Assembly (NCBI GenBank): GCA_022041995.1
Contig: CP074382.1
Coordinates: forward strand, 310,001-374,000
Reading direction: 5' to 3'
DNA length: 64,000 nucleotides
Source: Cupriavidus necator
GTDB lineage: Bacteria > Pseudomonadota > Gammaproteobacteria > Burkholderiales > Burkholderiaceae
Shown: in pieces, positions 1 through 10,335 of the stretch
How the letters are laid out: each line of letters starts with the position of its first letter
How positions within the stretch are numbered: the stretch's first letter is position 1
Notes under the pieces: model-generated
Told to the model about the DNA's origin: nothing
Seen by the model: only the letters and a program-made list of their open reading frames with translations
Databases searched by the model: none
Translations under genes and position numbers: made by a program

Positions 1-1164
1 CAGCGAGCGATGGCGTAACAATACGGCGATGCTCTCAAGGGACGCACCTTCTGCCAGTAACGCTGTGGCAGCGGAATGACGCAATAGATGCGCGCCATGG
101 GAAGGGGCGCTCACGCCGGCGCGATGAATAGCACTTTTTACAATAGCGGAAACGGCAGTGCTGTTCGTTGGAAAGGGACCGACTGGTGAAGCGACCCGCA
201 GAAACAGATGGTCCGATCTCACCGCCGGGCGTGCCGTCGCCAAGTAATGGGCGATGGCATCTCCGACCTGCTGGGGTAGCGGTAGCTGAACCATACGGCG
301 CGACTTCCCCAGGACCTGAACAGTCGCCTGCGCCCAATCGATATCTCCCAGACGCAGGGCATAGATATCGCTGGCACGCAGCCCCAAGCGCGCTAGCAAC
401 AGAAGGATGGCGCGGTCGCGGGCTCCGGTGACGGTTGCCGAGTCGCACGCGGCCAACACACGTTCGACATCCGCGGGAGGCAAGTAGCGTGGCAGCGCCG
501 AAAGGCGCCAACCCCCAATGGTTGGAATCGCAACGTCCAGGCCAACCTGGCACTGCCCCTGGGCGATGAGAAAGCGGATAAACGCACGTAGTGCTGTGAT
601 CACCACTCTGGCTTGCGACCTTCCGTGCCGGCTCGCCCGATCGAGAACGAAGGCGCGCAGGTCGGCGATCGCAAAATCTCGGGGGTTGCTGCCGAGTGTT
701 TGCAGAACATCAACAATAGTCCGCCGATAGGTGTTGAGAGTGGTGTCCGGCATCCCGTGATGCCGGCGCATCCACTCGCAAAACTGCAAAAACAGCGGTG
801 GCATCGTCGGTCTAGTCGCGGCTTGCTCCACCACGGGGACGGCGCTCGTTGCCTGGAGGTGTCGCAGAAATGCGCTTGCTCCGCGCAAATCATAATCGTT
901 CACACGCTTGAACCGCTCGCACTCACAGGCGCGCAAGTGTTCCTTGAACTCGTCGACGTTGGCCTTCTCAAGATCGGCCAATAATCGCCCACGACCTCGT
1001 AGCCAGTAGCTGAAGTATGCCGCTGAACGCAGATACCGTCGAATGGTGCCCGGCCTATAGCCCGCGCTGATCAATGCTGCAACGAAGCCATCCAGATAAG
1101 GTTCGGCAGGCGTCTGGTGGATAAAATCCGCCATGCCAGAGTTCGGGAAGTAGCTCGTCCACAT
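1..1164 (-). CDS. Tyrosine recombinase/integrase, runs off the left edge
   Basis: A minus-strand frame stays open from an ATG at 1162-1164 to base 1 (388 codons) with no stop, so the C-terminus lies outside the window. The N-terminal ~190 residues look like a SAM-like core-binding domain. The catalytic domain shows the first Arg in 'LARLGLRASDIY', the HxxR box in 'HLLRHSAAT' and the following His in 'VLLRHRSL'; the nucleophilic Tyr would be past the edge. Enzymes of this family cut and rejoin DNA at specific sites, and such integrases often mark the edge of an island or a degenerate transposon. No att site can be judged here. The reading frame is clean, so it may be intact. Confidence 0.8.
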   Translation of the reverse strand, partial: MWTSYFPNSGMADFIHQTPAEPYLDGFVAALISAGYRPGTIRRYLRSAAYFSYWLRGRGRLLADLEKANVDEFKEHLRACECERFKRVNDYDLRGASAFLRHLQATSAVPVVEQAATRPTMPPLFLQFCEWMRRHHGMPDTTLNTYRRTIVDVLQTLGSNPRDFAIADLRAFVLDRASRHGRSQARVVITALRAFIRFLIAQGQCQVGLDVAIPTIGGWRLSALPRYLPPADVERVLAACDSATVTGARDRAILLLLARLGLRASDIYALRLGDIDWAQATVQVLGKSRRMVQLPLPQQVGDAIAHYLATARPAVRSDHLFLRVASPVGPFPTNSTAVSAIVKSAIHRAGVSAPSHGAHLLRHSAATALLAEGASLESIAVLLRHRSL

Positions 1165-1780
1165 GATGTCCTCCTTCGCTGTGTCGGTGATCGACAAGCA
1201 GAAGCAGAACACCAATTGTTATGCCCAGTCCAGGAACAAGTCGCCGACGCTATCTCATTGATATGTCGTCCTAAATTGCCGGGAGAATGTGCCCACTCCG
1301 CAGAAAAATGGACTCCGCTGAATACCCGGCTTCACAGCTACTACGGACCCATCCGCCACCCTCTCGCCTTCGACCCACTTCCCGGGTTCGCCGGTTATAG
1401 GGCCTACCTTGCTCCGGCGATTTCGCGCCGGGGCGAGGAGGGCTTCTCCAGTTGCTCAGCATGTCCTTGCCACCGTGCCGTCGCTTCCACCCCGCCGAAG
1501 TGAGATAGCCGTGTCGGTCAGCTTTCGGCTACCCATCTTGCCTTCGCCCTCACGGTTGCGGGCTCGGCCCTCGGATCTCTTCACTTTCGAGGCCACATCC
1601 ACGTTCATTTTCATTACGGCCCAATGACTCGCGCGTCCCCCAAGGAGACGGTCGTCGATAGGCTTCAGAGTCTTGGTTTCCCGCCACCCTGCTATCCAAG
1701 CTACGGGGCGTCTGACTCTTACCCCGGCAGGTCTATCTCCTGCTGAACATGCCAGCCTTTGCTGGACACACAACCGTGCG
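1165..1780. other. Unassigned stretch between integrase and radical SAM fragment
   Basis: No gene is recognised. A minus-strand frame stays open through here only because it continues out of the radical SAM fragment to its right; the residues after about 1780 no longer resemble that family. The stretch could be debris of another element, but nothing diagnostic is seen. Confidence 0.4.
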
Positions 1781-2160
1781 TGACTATCACGGCCAGGGCG
1801 CGGACGATTCTTATTGTGCAAATCCTCCGGGCCATCCAACGATGAAGATAGATAGATGTGATGGTCCCTACAGTACTCGAGGATTTCATCCGTCGCGAGT
1901 GCAAGAGTCGTGGTAATAACGAACTCAAGGTCGCGACCTTCTGCTTGGCCGCGTCGCTCGGCTTTGTCAACCACGTATCGAATCAGGTCGAAGTTGAGCA
2001 AGGGCTCGCCGCCCTGAAATTCGATTTTGATGGCTGGGTTGGGCGACTGGAAGACTAGGTCCAAGGCCTCGTCAGCAGTCTCACGCGTCATGTCGAAGGC
2101 GCCTTTGTCTTCTGACTGACGAGATACTTGACAATACTGACAGCTATGGTCGCAACGCAG
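1781..2160 (-). pseudogene. Radical SAM protein fragment, HxsB-like
   Basis: About 125 codons resemble the core of the radical SAM maturase of His-Xaa-Ser systems (HxsB). The 4Fe-4S/SAM motif CxxxCxxC is present as 'RCDHSCQYC', followed by 'KIEFQGGEPLLNF' (the GGE-type SAM-contacting strand) and 'LDGPEDLHNKNRPRP'. Similarity stops abruptly on both sides: at ~2160 the sequence passes into transposase-like coding sequence and at ~1780 into unrelated sequence. No HxsA, C or D partner is seen. HxsB assignment is from remembered family sequence; radical SAM membership is secure. Confidence 0.65.
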
Positions 2161-3403
2161 GTGGTCTGGTGCAGAATGCCCAGGCTGGCCAGTCCCTCGA
2201 CAAACTCGTCGGCGATCATGGCCGCCCCATTGTCGGACATAATTGCCCGGGGCAGGCCCCTCTTCATGATCGCCTGCGAGACGCCGTGCACCAGCGAGGC
2301 GGTGGTCTCGTCGAGGAACCATTGCAGATGGCAGACCAGCCGCGAGTGGTCGTCCATGATGCAGAGCAGGAGGGGCTTGTGCCACTGCCCGTCAGGTGTG
2401 AGGACCTTGCGCGAACCGTGATGGAAGTCCAGGTGCCAGAGCGCGGGGTAGGTTTGCGCACCAGGCCGTGTGCCTTCATGGAGCGCCGCACCGTGGTATA
2501 GGATGGTAGCGTGTCCGCGCTGCCCTGGATCGCGGCCTGCAGGTTCTCGTAGTGAAGCAGGACGGTTCAGCCCGGGTGCATCCGGTACTGCTGCACGAGC
2601 GCCTCGATGATGGCCGGGCTCAGGCTGACGAAGTGACCGCAATCATCGCGCAGACGGTTCCTGAGCCGATCGACCGGATCCTGGACGTGGCGAGCCCGGT
2701 AGAACCATCGCTCGATAGTGGACACGCCGAACTGGACGTCGGCGCCGGTAATGGGATGGCGCCAGACCTTCGCGGCCAGTGCGTGGAACGCCTGCTGCAA
2801 TTCCCCCTTGTCCGGCGGCGAAGCCAGCAAGGGGCCGATGACCGAGAAGCGCAGGCGCGCCCATCGGTTGCGGTGATCGATGGATAGTGACATGAGTCTC
2901 CTGTCGGGTGTGGATGACGGCGGCAATTGCCCGGGCAGCCAGCGGCCAGCTGGGGTGCCGGGGAAGGCCTCGCTCCACCATTGGCGCCAGCGCTCGAGCG
3001 TGACCGCACCGACCTGCGGCAAGCCGCCCAGACACACGGCATGTGCGCGGCTCGAGCGCAGCACCACGATGATGGCTAGATAGACGCGCCGACCCAGGAA
3101 GCGCACCGACTCGGGGGTGGTGCGTCTGCGGCAGTTCGAACAGCACAGGCTCAGGCGCGAATCGCATTGCAGCCGCGCCACCGGTGGACACCCGCGTGGC
3201 TTGCGCGGGTAGTCGGCGCTGTGCAGTGGTTTGCCACAATGGCAGCAGCCCTTCTCTCGGACCAAACGCGCCAGGTCTTCGTCAACGCGGCGCAACACGG
3301 TATAAAACGCTGGCGTCTGTAGCAGGGCGTGACACACTGTCGAGGTTTCCTTCGTTGTTGGCGCCTTTGTTGGCGCCGTTGTTGGCGCAATCGAAGGCGA
3401 CAT
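2161..3403 (-). mobile_element. Degraded two-part IS: zinc-ribbon protein plus DDE integrase core
   Basis: The upstream part (2567-3403) has a Cys-rich ribbon ('CCHCGKPLH', then 'LSLCCSNCRRR') and continues into a segment resembling the start of a DDE transposase ('GELQQAFHALAAKVWR', 'STIERWFYRA'). The downstream part (2088-2642, another frame) has an integrase core: 'LWHLDFHHG', 'CIMDDHSRLVCHLQWF' and 'AIMSDNGAAM', giving the first two acidic residues. The core is cut off near 2160 before the catalytic Glu region, at the junction with the radical SAM fragment. The same protein types occur at 63149-64000, where the 5' part looks intact, so this is probably a decayed relative. Not functional. 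Confidence 0.6.
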
Positions 3404-3504
3404 CTTCGCTCAGCGGCGTGTGCGCACGCTGTCTGAGGGAAGTTCTCCCGCATCCCTCATCGTTGTTGCTCAAAATCCCCCAGTTTCGCCATCACGAAAT
3501 CAGC

Positions 3505-3801
3505 TTATGCACACAGGTCGATCCCGGCAAATTTCCGCATTGCCATGCTGTCGTACAGCGAGTCTTCCAGCGCCTCGTCCGACAGCCCGTACCACTGCTG
3601 CAGGAAGTAAATGCGCAGCATCCGCTCCAGACCGATCGGCGGGCGTCCACGTTTGCCCTTGGGGTAGTACGGCTCGACCGTCGCAATCAGGCGCGACCAC
3701 GGCACAACGTTTTCCATCTCCGTCAGGAAGCGCTGACGGCGCGTCACTCGCTTCTTGCCGTGGGCTTCTGCTTCCGCAAAACTGATCTGTCGCTTCATCA
3801 C
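3505..3801 (-). pseudogene. IS5-family transposase, N-terminal remnant
   Basis: Ninety-eight codons match the N-terminal domain of IS5-type transposases: 'RFLTEMENVVPWSRLI', 'GRPPIGLERMLRIYFLQQW' and 'YGLSDEALEDSLYD'. It ends after 'FAGIDL' with a premature stop, so the DDE domain is gone. Just downstream (3420-3500) the same strand holds a short piece reading 'DFVMAKLGDFEQQ', possibly the transposase C-terminus, suggesting an internal deletion. Nothing here could transpose. Confidence 0.65.
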
Positions 3802-3887
3802 CGGACCTGAATCTAGGGTTGCCTATGACAACGCACTCACTCAATGCCGCGATGACCCGCGCACTGATTAATTCAGCATTTCCTTAG

Positions 3888-5358
3888 TCTTACTGTGTCA
3901 TAAATGTGATCGATCAGCCAGACGCGCAACATGAGCAAAGGCCAAGGCCGCGGATCAGGTGGAAACTGAGTTGATGACGGAGTGTGGTGATTGAATTAGT
4001 CACGTGCCGCTGCGCGCGCAGGGCTGCCCCGGGGGATGTAATCAGCGGGAAGCGCAGGTATCTGGCGTTCGAGGAAGTTTTTTTTATTCTCTTCGGACTT
4101 CACCGCAGCGAGTCGTTCGGCCATCAGGAAGCCGTAGGCTGCGATACTCAGCGTCGCATGATGGTGGAATCCGCGCCGGCCCCGACCTTCATAGTGACCA
4201 AGACCGAGGTCTTGTTTCAAGTCCTGGTAATCGCGCTCAATACGCCAACGCATTTTGGTCACGAACACTAGTTGTTCTATCAGCGCATCGGCCGGTGCTG
4301 TGGACAAGAAGTATTTGGTCGGCTCCGCCTCGCCCTCTGGCCACTCGACCAGCAACCACTCTTCGTCACGCAAGGTGCTGCGCCAATAGTCCCGATGTGC
4401 CGGGCGAACCCGCACGGCCGCAAATCGCGATGAAAGGGCCGCATTTGTGCCTTCCCGCCAAGTCACCACTTGGTAAGCACTCGAGGGTAAAGCCATTGCC
4501 AAGGTCTTCACAGAAGCCGGCTCATGGCCCGGTGCGCGACGCAGCAACTTCGGTGGCCTGCCCCGGCCGCTTGCCGGTTTGGCCGGAAGTGGCGAGACGC
4601 CCTGCGGCCACACCGTCGTCGAGGAGCGAATCCCGACGGCGTAGAGCAGACCCAATTCGGTCAGGCTTTCGCGAAAGCCGGTTTCATCGCCGTATGCGGC
4701 ATCGGCCAGCACGACTCCGGCAGGCACGCCGGCGGCAATCGCCTGCCGAACTTGTGCCAGTGCAATCTCCGGCTTGGTGGCGAACGCGATATCGTTTGGC
4801 ACGCCGGCCTTCTCGCGGCGAGTCGGATCGTCGGCCCATTCCTTGGGCAGATAAAGCTGATAAGCAATCGGAAGGCTGCCTTGCTCCGAGGCTAGCGACA
4901 GGCTCACTGCAACCTGGCAGTTGTCCTGTTTTCCGAGCTGCCCGCAATATTGGCGCGCCACACCTACCGAATGTTTGCCCTTCTTAGGGAAGCCCGTGTC
5001 GTCAATGATCCAATAGCGACCGTTTGGTGCTTCCAGGAAGGGCTGAACCCAATCCCGGACACGCCTCAACAATAACGCATCCGACCAATCGGACTTGGAG
5101 ACAAAGTGGTGCAGTGCTTGATGCCGGGCACTGGCATGCAGTGGGTCAACTCGTGCTGCCATCGGTTCGACGCTCTTGCGCGACAACGGAAGCATCAGGC
5201 CAGTGCAGTAGCTCTCCAAGCCGGCCCGGCGATCTGCGTTCCCCAATCCCTCAGCCAAGTAGTTCATGTAATCCGCAAATCGGTCGCGTGTGCTCATGCA
5301 CTTCCCACCTTGAATGAAGAAGTACATATAATGCACTAACTTTTATGACACAGTAAGA
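3888..5358 (-). mobile_element. IS701-type insertion sequence, 1471 bp, complete
   Basis: Terminal inverted repeats start TCTTACTGTGTCATAAA at 3888 and mirror it at 5358. The element is flanked on both sides by TTAG (3884-3887 and 5359-5362), a 4-bp target duplication fitting the YTAR target known for IS701-like elements. One transposase gene fills it. Intact ends, intact gene and intact duplication suggest a recent insertion. Confidence 0.85.
3996..5297 (-). CDS. IS701-family transposase
   Basis: A 433-residue DDE transposase. The start 'MSTRDRFADYMNYL' at 5297 is chosen over an upstream in-frame ATG at 5336, which sits almost at the inverted repeat and gives a non-family leader. Family landmarks are 'WIIDDTGFPKKGKHSVGVARQY' (first Asp region; quoted in part), 'GVVLADAAYGDETGFR' (second Asp) and 'MRWRIERDYQDLKQDLGL' (Glu region). 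It cuts and moves its own element. No frameshift or missing catalytic residue is seen. Confidence 0.85.
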   Translation of the reverse strand: MSTRDRFADYMNYLAEGLGNADRRAGLESYCTGLMLPLSRKSVEPMAARVDPLHASARHQALHHFVSKSDWSDALLLRRVRDWVQPFLEAPNGRYWIIDDTGFPKKGKHSVGVARQYCGQLGKQDNCQVAVSLSLASEQGSLPIAYQLYLPKEWADDPTRREKAGVPNDIAFATKPEIALAQVRQAIAAGVPAGVVLADAAYGDETGFRESLTELGLLYAVGIRSSTTVWPQGVSPLPAKPASGRGRPPKLLRRAPGHEPASVKTLAMALPSSAYQVVTWREGTNAALSSRFAAVRVRPAHRDYWRSTLRDEEWLLVEWPEGEAEPTKYFLSTAPADALIEQLVFVTKMRWRIERDYQDLKQDLGLGHYEGRGRRGFHHHATLSIAAYGFLMAERLAAVKSEENKKNFLERQIPALPADYIPRGSPARAAARD

Positions 5359-5848
5359 TTAGGGTCATCTGAAAACTTTCAGTTAAAGTTTGACAAGACA
5401 GCCACATTGCATAGACGACCGCCTTGTTCGAAGCCATCTTCACCTTGCGATAGCCGGCACCGATAGGTGCGGAAGCTGCCGCTGTCGGCACGATGCATAG
5501 AGTTTCGCCTAGTGTGCGCAGCGAGACGGCGGAGCAGTGAGGTAAGCAAAGCCCGATCATTCGCATGATCTTGAGGCTCTCTTAGTGCTAGCTAATGAAC
5601 CGCTAACTGGCCAGTCCTATGTTCCTCATGTCCTCTAACACTTCCATTGCGCCGCCAATAGGTGGAGATGAGGTCGATCGTCTGTCGATATTAGACGGCT
5701 GAGCAAAGTTATCACATCAAGCGCTTGTCGAGTGTTAAACCTTGTCAACTTGTGACCCCCCATCCTCCGGGACAAGCGAGGTATGGACATGCCTGTGCGT
5801 CTAAACCTGTTCCCGCCGGTGAGACAAAACGGCAGCATGCGGTAACCC
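5359..5848. other. Non-coding or decayed stretch
   Basis: Short open frames occur on both strands but none resembles a known protein or has a convincing ribosome binding site. It links the IS701 element to the DISARM-like remnant and probably contains decayed sequence. Confidence 0.4.
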
Positions 5849-6469
5849 GTGTATGTTGTCCAGCAGAGCAATGAGGCCATCTACGTGCGTCTCAAGGAGG
5901 AGCTCGTTCTCGAATGGCTAGGCAGCCTGAAGTGCCCAGATATGTTCACGCTTAATGCGGGCGAAAAAATTGGCGCCGGCCTGCTGGGCGCAGCGCAAGA
6001 CATGACCACGTTCCTGGATAACCTGCCCGAGAGCACGACGCCGCCGATCTACTTCCACCTGTACACGTTGCTCCATAGCTACTCACATTTGCTGATGAAG
6101 CACGTGTCGGAGTACTCGGGCTTGGACCTGGGCTCGCTGGGCGAGTACATCTTCCCAGCGGACCTGGCCTTCGTGGTCTACCGCAACGGAACCACGATGG
6201 ATCTGGGCAACCTGTCAGCGCTCTGGCGCAACTCCGGCACGGCGATGCTGACCTCGATGCTAGGTTCGAAAGCGACCCAGTGCGGTACGGGTTCGCTTTG
6301 CACGGAGCGCCGCGGCGCTTGCCCTGACTGCGTGATGATGCCGGAGACGTCCTGCGTTGCCGGTAACAAGCTGCTGTCGCGCTCGGTGTTAAGGTCCATC
6401 GGAGGCAGTCCTCGCCTTGATAAGCGCGGGACCCCTATTTGCGGCTACCTCGACATTGTCACTCCGTAG
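5849..6469 (+). pseudogene. DrmB-like (DUF1998) C-terminal remnant, DISARM-type
   Basis: About 200 codons resemble the C-terminal end of DrmB/DUF1998 proteins of the DISARM anti-phage system: 'LHSYSHLLMKHVSEYSG', 'LGSLGEYIFPADLAFVVY', and the Cys-rich tail 'CGTGSLCTERRGACPDC' followed by 'PETSCVAGNKLLSRSVLRS'. Family members are far longer, so the N-terminal majority is missing. The next reading frame is a PLD protein, as expected for drmC after drmB. No drmA helicase or methylase gene is nearby. The DISARM label rests on this gene pair and remembered motifs. Confidence 0.6.
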
Positions 6470-7146
6470 CCCCGACCTGCCCGCCGATTCGGTGCAGTCG
6501 GCCCGTTCGTTGGTCGACGCGGCGCAGTTAGGCGTCACCGAAGAGGGTGCGACGCGGGACCAACTCGAGCGTTCGGTTGGGCTTGGTCTTTTCGAGGCAA
6601 CGGGATGCGACAGTAGTCCGAGTTGTGCTCACCAAACCGCCGCGGCCTAGCGTTCTGGAGCAAAAGCTATCGGCGCTGGGCTGCCGAACAACAGACCTGG
6701 AATCCACCGAACGCGCCTTTCACGGTATGGTTCGGGCGGCGCAGCGGCGCGTGGTCATCATGACGCCGTTCCTCGACAGTAGGGGCGCTGCTTGGCTACA
6801 GGAGATGCTGGCGCACGCCCCCGGGGGTCGAACGCACCCTGATTCTTCGCAGCCTGGAAGACTCCGCGCGGAAGGACTACCCGGTCGGCTTCGATGCCAT
6901 CTCGTCGTGGCTCAAGGGGCACAGCGTGCATGTCTTCAACTATTCGATGCCACGCATGGACCGTGGGGGGGAAGCGATTCACGCAAAGGCGGTGCGCTGC
7001 GACCGCAGCACCGCCTACCTGGGTTCGTCGAACGTAACCGCGGCCTGCCTGCCTCGAAAACTCGATGGAGATGGGCATCGTGCTTGAAGGACGTGCCGCC
7101 GCTGGCGTCGCTGAGGTCGTGGACGCAGTCCTTGCTGCAGCCACAA
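6454..7146 (+). pseudogene. DrmC-like phospholipase D protein, frameshifted remnant
   Basis: The protein is spread over at least three frames. The N-terminus ('LPADSVQSARSLVDAAQLG') starts in one frame around 6454, shifts near 6590 ('KLSALGCRTTDLESTERAF', 'VVIMTPFLD'), then shifts near 6835 into 'SLEDSARKDYPVGFDAIS' and the HxK box 'IHAKAVRCDRSTAYLGSSN'. HxKx4D is the PLD catalytic signature, and the following SSN-type strand fits. Position directly after the drmB-like remnant matches drmB-drmC order in DISARM. With several frameshifts it cannot be functional as read. Confidence 0.6.
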
Positions 7147-7829
7147 GATGGCTATTACGTCTTGCTCAGCTCCAGCCTCACATGGCGATAGGGCGGCGAA
7201 TGGCATCACCAGTCTGCAAACCTTCGGGCTCAGCTGCCCAGCAAGTGCACTCATAGTCGAGCCACGCCCAACTTCCAACGTGACGTCGGAGCGGGCGGCG
7301 GCTATCAGCTTACGTTTTTGGAACCGTTTAACGGTATATCTGTTGTGCGCGATTGCGAGAGCTATGGTCGGGGTGTAGTTGCCGGTACGATTTTAAGGTA
7401 ATCCCGATGACGTTGGACCCAAGCTGCCTGAGCTCGAGTAGTGGTATCTGACGCCCTGGGCGTGCGCTTCCATTCGGCGCGCCGGCGCCGCTGACATTCC
7501 GGCGATGAGCAGTATTGCTGGGGCGGTGACTGCGGGCGCGAACGTCGAAGAATCGGCCGCACTAATTAGAGCACTTTCGGATCTCCACGGTTACCCCCGT
7601 CTGCAACGCACGGAACAGGCGAAGCGCCGCGTGATCTGGTGGCAGGCGTCGGTCGATGCCGCACGGTATGGTTCTACGCAGAAAAGTGGCTGAAGATCCT
7701 CATGTTCGGCAGTCCCACTAATTCGTGCATGAAATCATGCCAGTCTCACTTTTTCCGTTCTTTTGCTAGGCATAGCCGAGGCGAATAAGTTGCCAAGCCC
7801 TTGATTTTATGGGCCCACCAGTCTCGCGA
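7147..7829. other. Mostly unassigned stretch; one short Cys-motif frame
   Basis: The only item of note is a minus-strand frame at 7362-7562 (66 codons) with 'QQYCSSPECQRRRRAEW' and 'AAWVQRHRDY'. It recalls small proteins with a single CxxxxC zinc-binding half-site and a basic W/R-rich tail. It lacks the second Cys pair and a good ribosome binding site, so it is probably another gene fragment. Nothing else is recognised. Confidence 0.3.
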
Positions 7830-8085
7830 ATTCCGATTCCCCACACCACGCACTCGCTCGTCGTCGGTGATCCGAACGCGTCTGCCGCGCAGATGGGGCC
7901 GCTGACACGCCCCGACCTGCGCGATGCGCTGGATCGGCAGGTGCGTAGATCGGTTGAAGCCGGCGCCGTGTTGCTCGCCGGTGGCAAGGCCGTGGAAGGG
8001 CCAGGCAATTTCTACGCGCCGACGGTGCTCGGCAATATGCCGCCCGGCATGGCTGCCTTCGATGAAGAGACATTCGGCCTGTCGG
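7830..8085 (+). pseudogene. Aldehyde dehydrogenase fragment
   Basis: About 85 codons match the C-terminal third of NAD(P)-dependent aldehyde (succinate-semialdehyde-type) dehydrogenases: 'VGDPNASAAQMGPLTR', 'VEAGAVLLAGGKAVEGPG', 'NFYAPTVLGNMPPGM' and 'FDEETFG'. The catalytic Cys and cofactor domain are absent, and family similarity ends just after 'EETFG'. It is flanked by unassigned sequence, so it is an isolated scrap. Confidence 0.7.
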
Positions 8086-8141
8086 TAAGCATCTGGGCGG
8101 GACGAACCAGCGCGCGCTGTCGGGCTGTGGCGTCTGCCTGA

Positions 8142-9112
8142 GCGTTCCTATCGCGACCCCTACTCTATTCGAGCCACTATCTGACCATTTTCGGCGCGGT
8201 TCGACAAAATTGCGTCAGTTCGTTCGATAAGCGACATGCAATCATGCTAAAAGTATTGTTTTAAGCACACGACCTCGCCTGCCTGCTTTACGCCGTGCGG
8301 AGCTATCGGCCGAACCCCAGGGAAGTTTACGCCGCTAGATTTTTGAACTCTTGTATCTCCTTCGAGGCGGAGTGTTTCTGACAAGCCATTCGTGTTATGT
8401 GGCGACAGAACGCTAGCAGCATAGCTTTCTGGGTTCGTGGATCGGGTGCCTCCTGCAGTTCATGGTGGTATGGAGGTTGCGTATTTGTGCATCAGACGGC
8501 GTGACGTTCGCCCGAAAAGCGCGTCATATGAGCGGCTATTTATGTTTGTTGCCTCTCCTTCTGCAACGCATTGATCATGATGTAATCCACTGCATGGTCG
8601 CCCATGGTCACTCGGATGCTTCTTCATACCCGCGGTCCGCGGCCGTCTAGGGAGTGACATGCGTACACGGTTCCTTCACATTCTGCTTCATCGCTTGCGA
8701 GGTGTAACGCCATTCGTTAGTCAGTCGCTGCGCTTGCACAGACCATTTACCTGCCAAAGGAGCCGCGCTGGTCATGTAGACGGCAAGCTCCTTTCCCCCG
8801 CGAGTACAGCGAAGCTGCCGTCAAACTTGCGCGCACCTACTGGTAACTAAAAACTTCCATCCTTGCTTTCATATTCGATGGCGCCGGACGTAGGCGTATG
8901 AATACGCCACCACCGCGTCATCACGACGTCAGCCCTATGCTGGGACAGCCTCTGCTATTGCTGTACCCGATATCCGGAAAGCAGGTATATGGCGTACTAT
9001 GTTCCTTTCGCACCTCGCAACAATGTTGGTGTTGACGATAGGGATTCACGATCCAAGTATCGACAGTGATCGCTGCGCTGTTGCGGGCCTGTCCATTTAT
9101 AGCCCCAATCCG
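8142..9112. other. Long intergenic stretch, no gene recognised
   Basis: Only short frames without recognisable products are found. The last part upstream of 9113 must contain the regulator gene's promoter, but no clear site was identified. Confidence 0.5.
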
Positions 9113-9754
9113 ATGTCAAGCATGATTCGAGTTCTTATCGCCGAAGACCACGCGATCGTCCGCAGTGGACTAACGCAAATTGTGGCGACAACGACAGATA
9201 TCGTCGTCGCAGGCGAGGCTGCGGATGGCAACGCTGCGTTGGAGCAGTTGCGCGTCGGTGACTTCGATCTGCTCCTCTTAGATATGACGATGCCAGGTAT
9301 CAGTGGTATCGACTTGATCCGAAGGGTTCATCTCGAATGGCCAAATCTCGTCATCCTGATCCTCAGCATGCATAATGAAGCACAAGTCGCTTCAAGAGCC
9401 TTACGTGCTGGAGCCTCTGGCTATGTGACAAAGGATAGTGACCCCGAGATCCTGCTTGGCGCAATACGCAAGCTTGCGGCGGGGGGCAAGTTCATCGATC
9501 CGACACTGGTCGATGCCATGGTCTTTCACCAGCGCGGCACTGACGCGCCCGCACACGAAGTGCTATCGGATCGGGAATTCCAAGTATTGCAGCGGCTTGC
9601 CACAGGGCAAACCGTCAACGAGATCGCCGAGTCACTATCGCTCAGCGCCAAGACGATCAGTACCCACAAGATGCGGTTGATGCAAAAGCTGGGCCTCCAA
9701 AACAATGCCGAGCTTATCCGCTATGCAATCCGACATGGATTCACGCAGGAATAA
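9113..9754 (+). CDS. NarL/FixJ-family response regulator
   Basis: A 213-residue two-component regulator. The receiver domain (residues ~3-120) has the acidic pocket in 'VLIAEDHAIVRSGL', the phospho-acceptor Asp in 'DFDLLLLDMTMPGISG' and the Lys in 'GYVTKDSDPE'. A LuxR-type HTH follows ('LSDREFQVLQRLATGQ', 'EIAESLSLSAKTISTHKMRL'). The start 'MSSMIRVL' at 9113 is chosen because the longer frame from 8999 adds 38 residues foreign to the family. It is convergent with a histidine kinase of the HisKA_3 class that normally phosphorylates this type of regulator, so they are probable partners. Target genes are unknown. Confidence 0.9.
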   Translation: MSSMIRVLIAEDHAIVRSGLTQIVATTTDIVVAGEAADGNAALEQLRVGDFDLLLLDMTMPGISGIDLIRRVHLEWPNLVILILSMHNEAQVASRALRAGASGYVTKDSDPEILLGAIRKLAAGGKFIDPTLVDAMVFHQRGTDAPAHEVLSDREFQVLQRLATGQTVNEIAESLSLSAKTISTHKMRLMQKLGLQNNAELIRYAIRHGFTQE

Positions 9755-10335
9755 CAGGGGAAAGTTCTTCTCCGTTGGCTGCCAACCGCCAGTATCACCG
9801 GAAAAATGGCGCCTATAAAGCACACTTGCTTTAACTCAAGCATGTCTAAGCTTTTTTAGGACAGGCCGCGCACTTTAACTCCGGGCGCCTCAGCAGAAAG
9901 CGGGGTTCATATGAGCAAACTGCAGCAGCTAAATGACCTCCCCCACCCGGTCGGTCGCGAAAAACCTAAAATGGATAGTGTCTGGAGAAAAGAAGAGGAC
10001 GGTCGGACACCACGGCCTAGGCCGGTGCCGTACCGAAGCCCGGTGACGTACGGGTCAAATGCCGGCACGATGTACTAGTACGCGTGACGCACTCCGCACT
10101 CACCTGCGTTCCTTTTATGCCAATGTGCGGGGGCTCTTCAAAATGGAACAATATGGTCCGGCTATTATAATAAACGTTAATATTATGCCATTCAATCACA
10201 TCTGAATCGCCGATCGGAATTTCCTGATGCGGGTCATGGGACAGTTATTTAGGCTGCCTTCCTATTCGACGAACATCAGTGCTAGCGAATCGGGGTGTCT
10301 TACACTCGCCCGGGACACTCACCTTGATTCGACCA
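9755..10335. other. Intergenic stretch between convergent two-component genes
   Basis: A 55-codon plus-strand frame at 9911-10078 (begins MSKLQQLNDLPH) is the only candidate gene. It lacks a strong ribosome binding site and resembles nothing I know. A short GCTT/AAGC repeat followed by T-rich sequence near 9830-9860 could end transcription of the regulator, weakly supported. Confidence 0.3.

Noticed and set aside
1271..1503. Reading frames at 1271-1503 on both strands as small genes
   Set aside because: They overlap each other, lack ribosome binding sites and have no recognisable domain.
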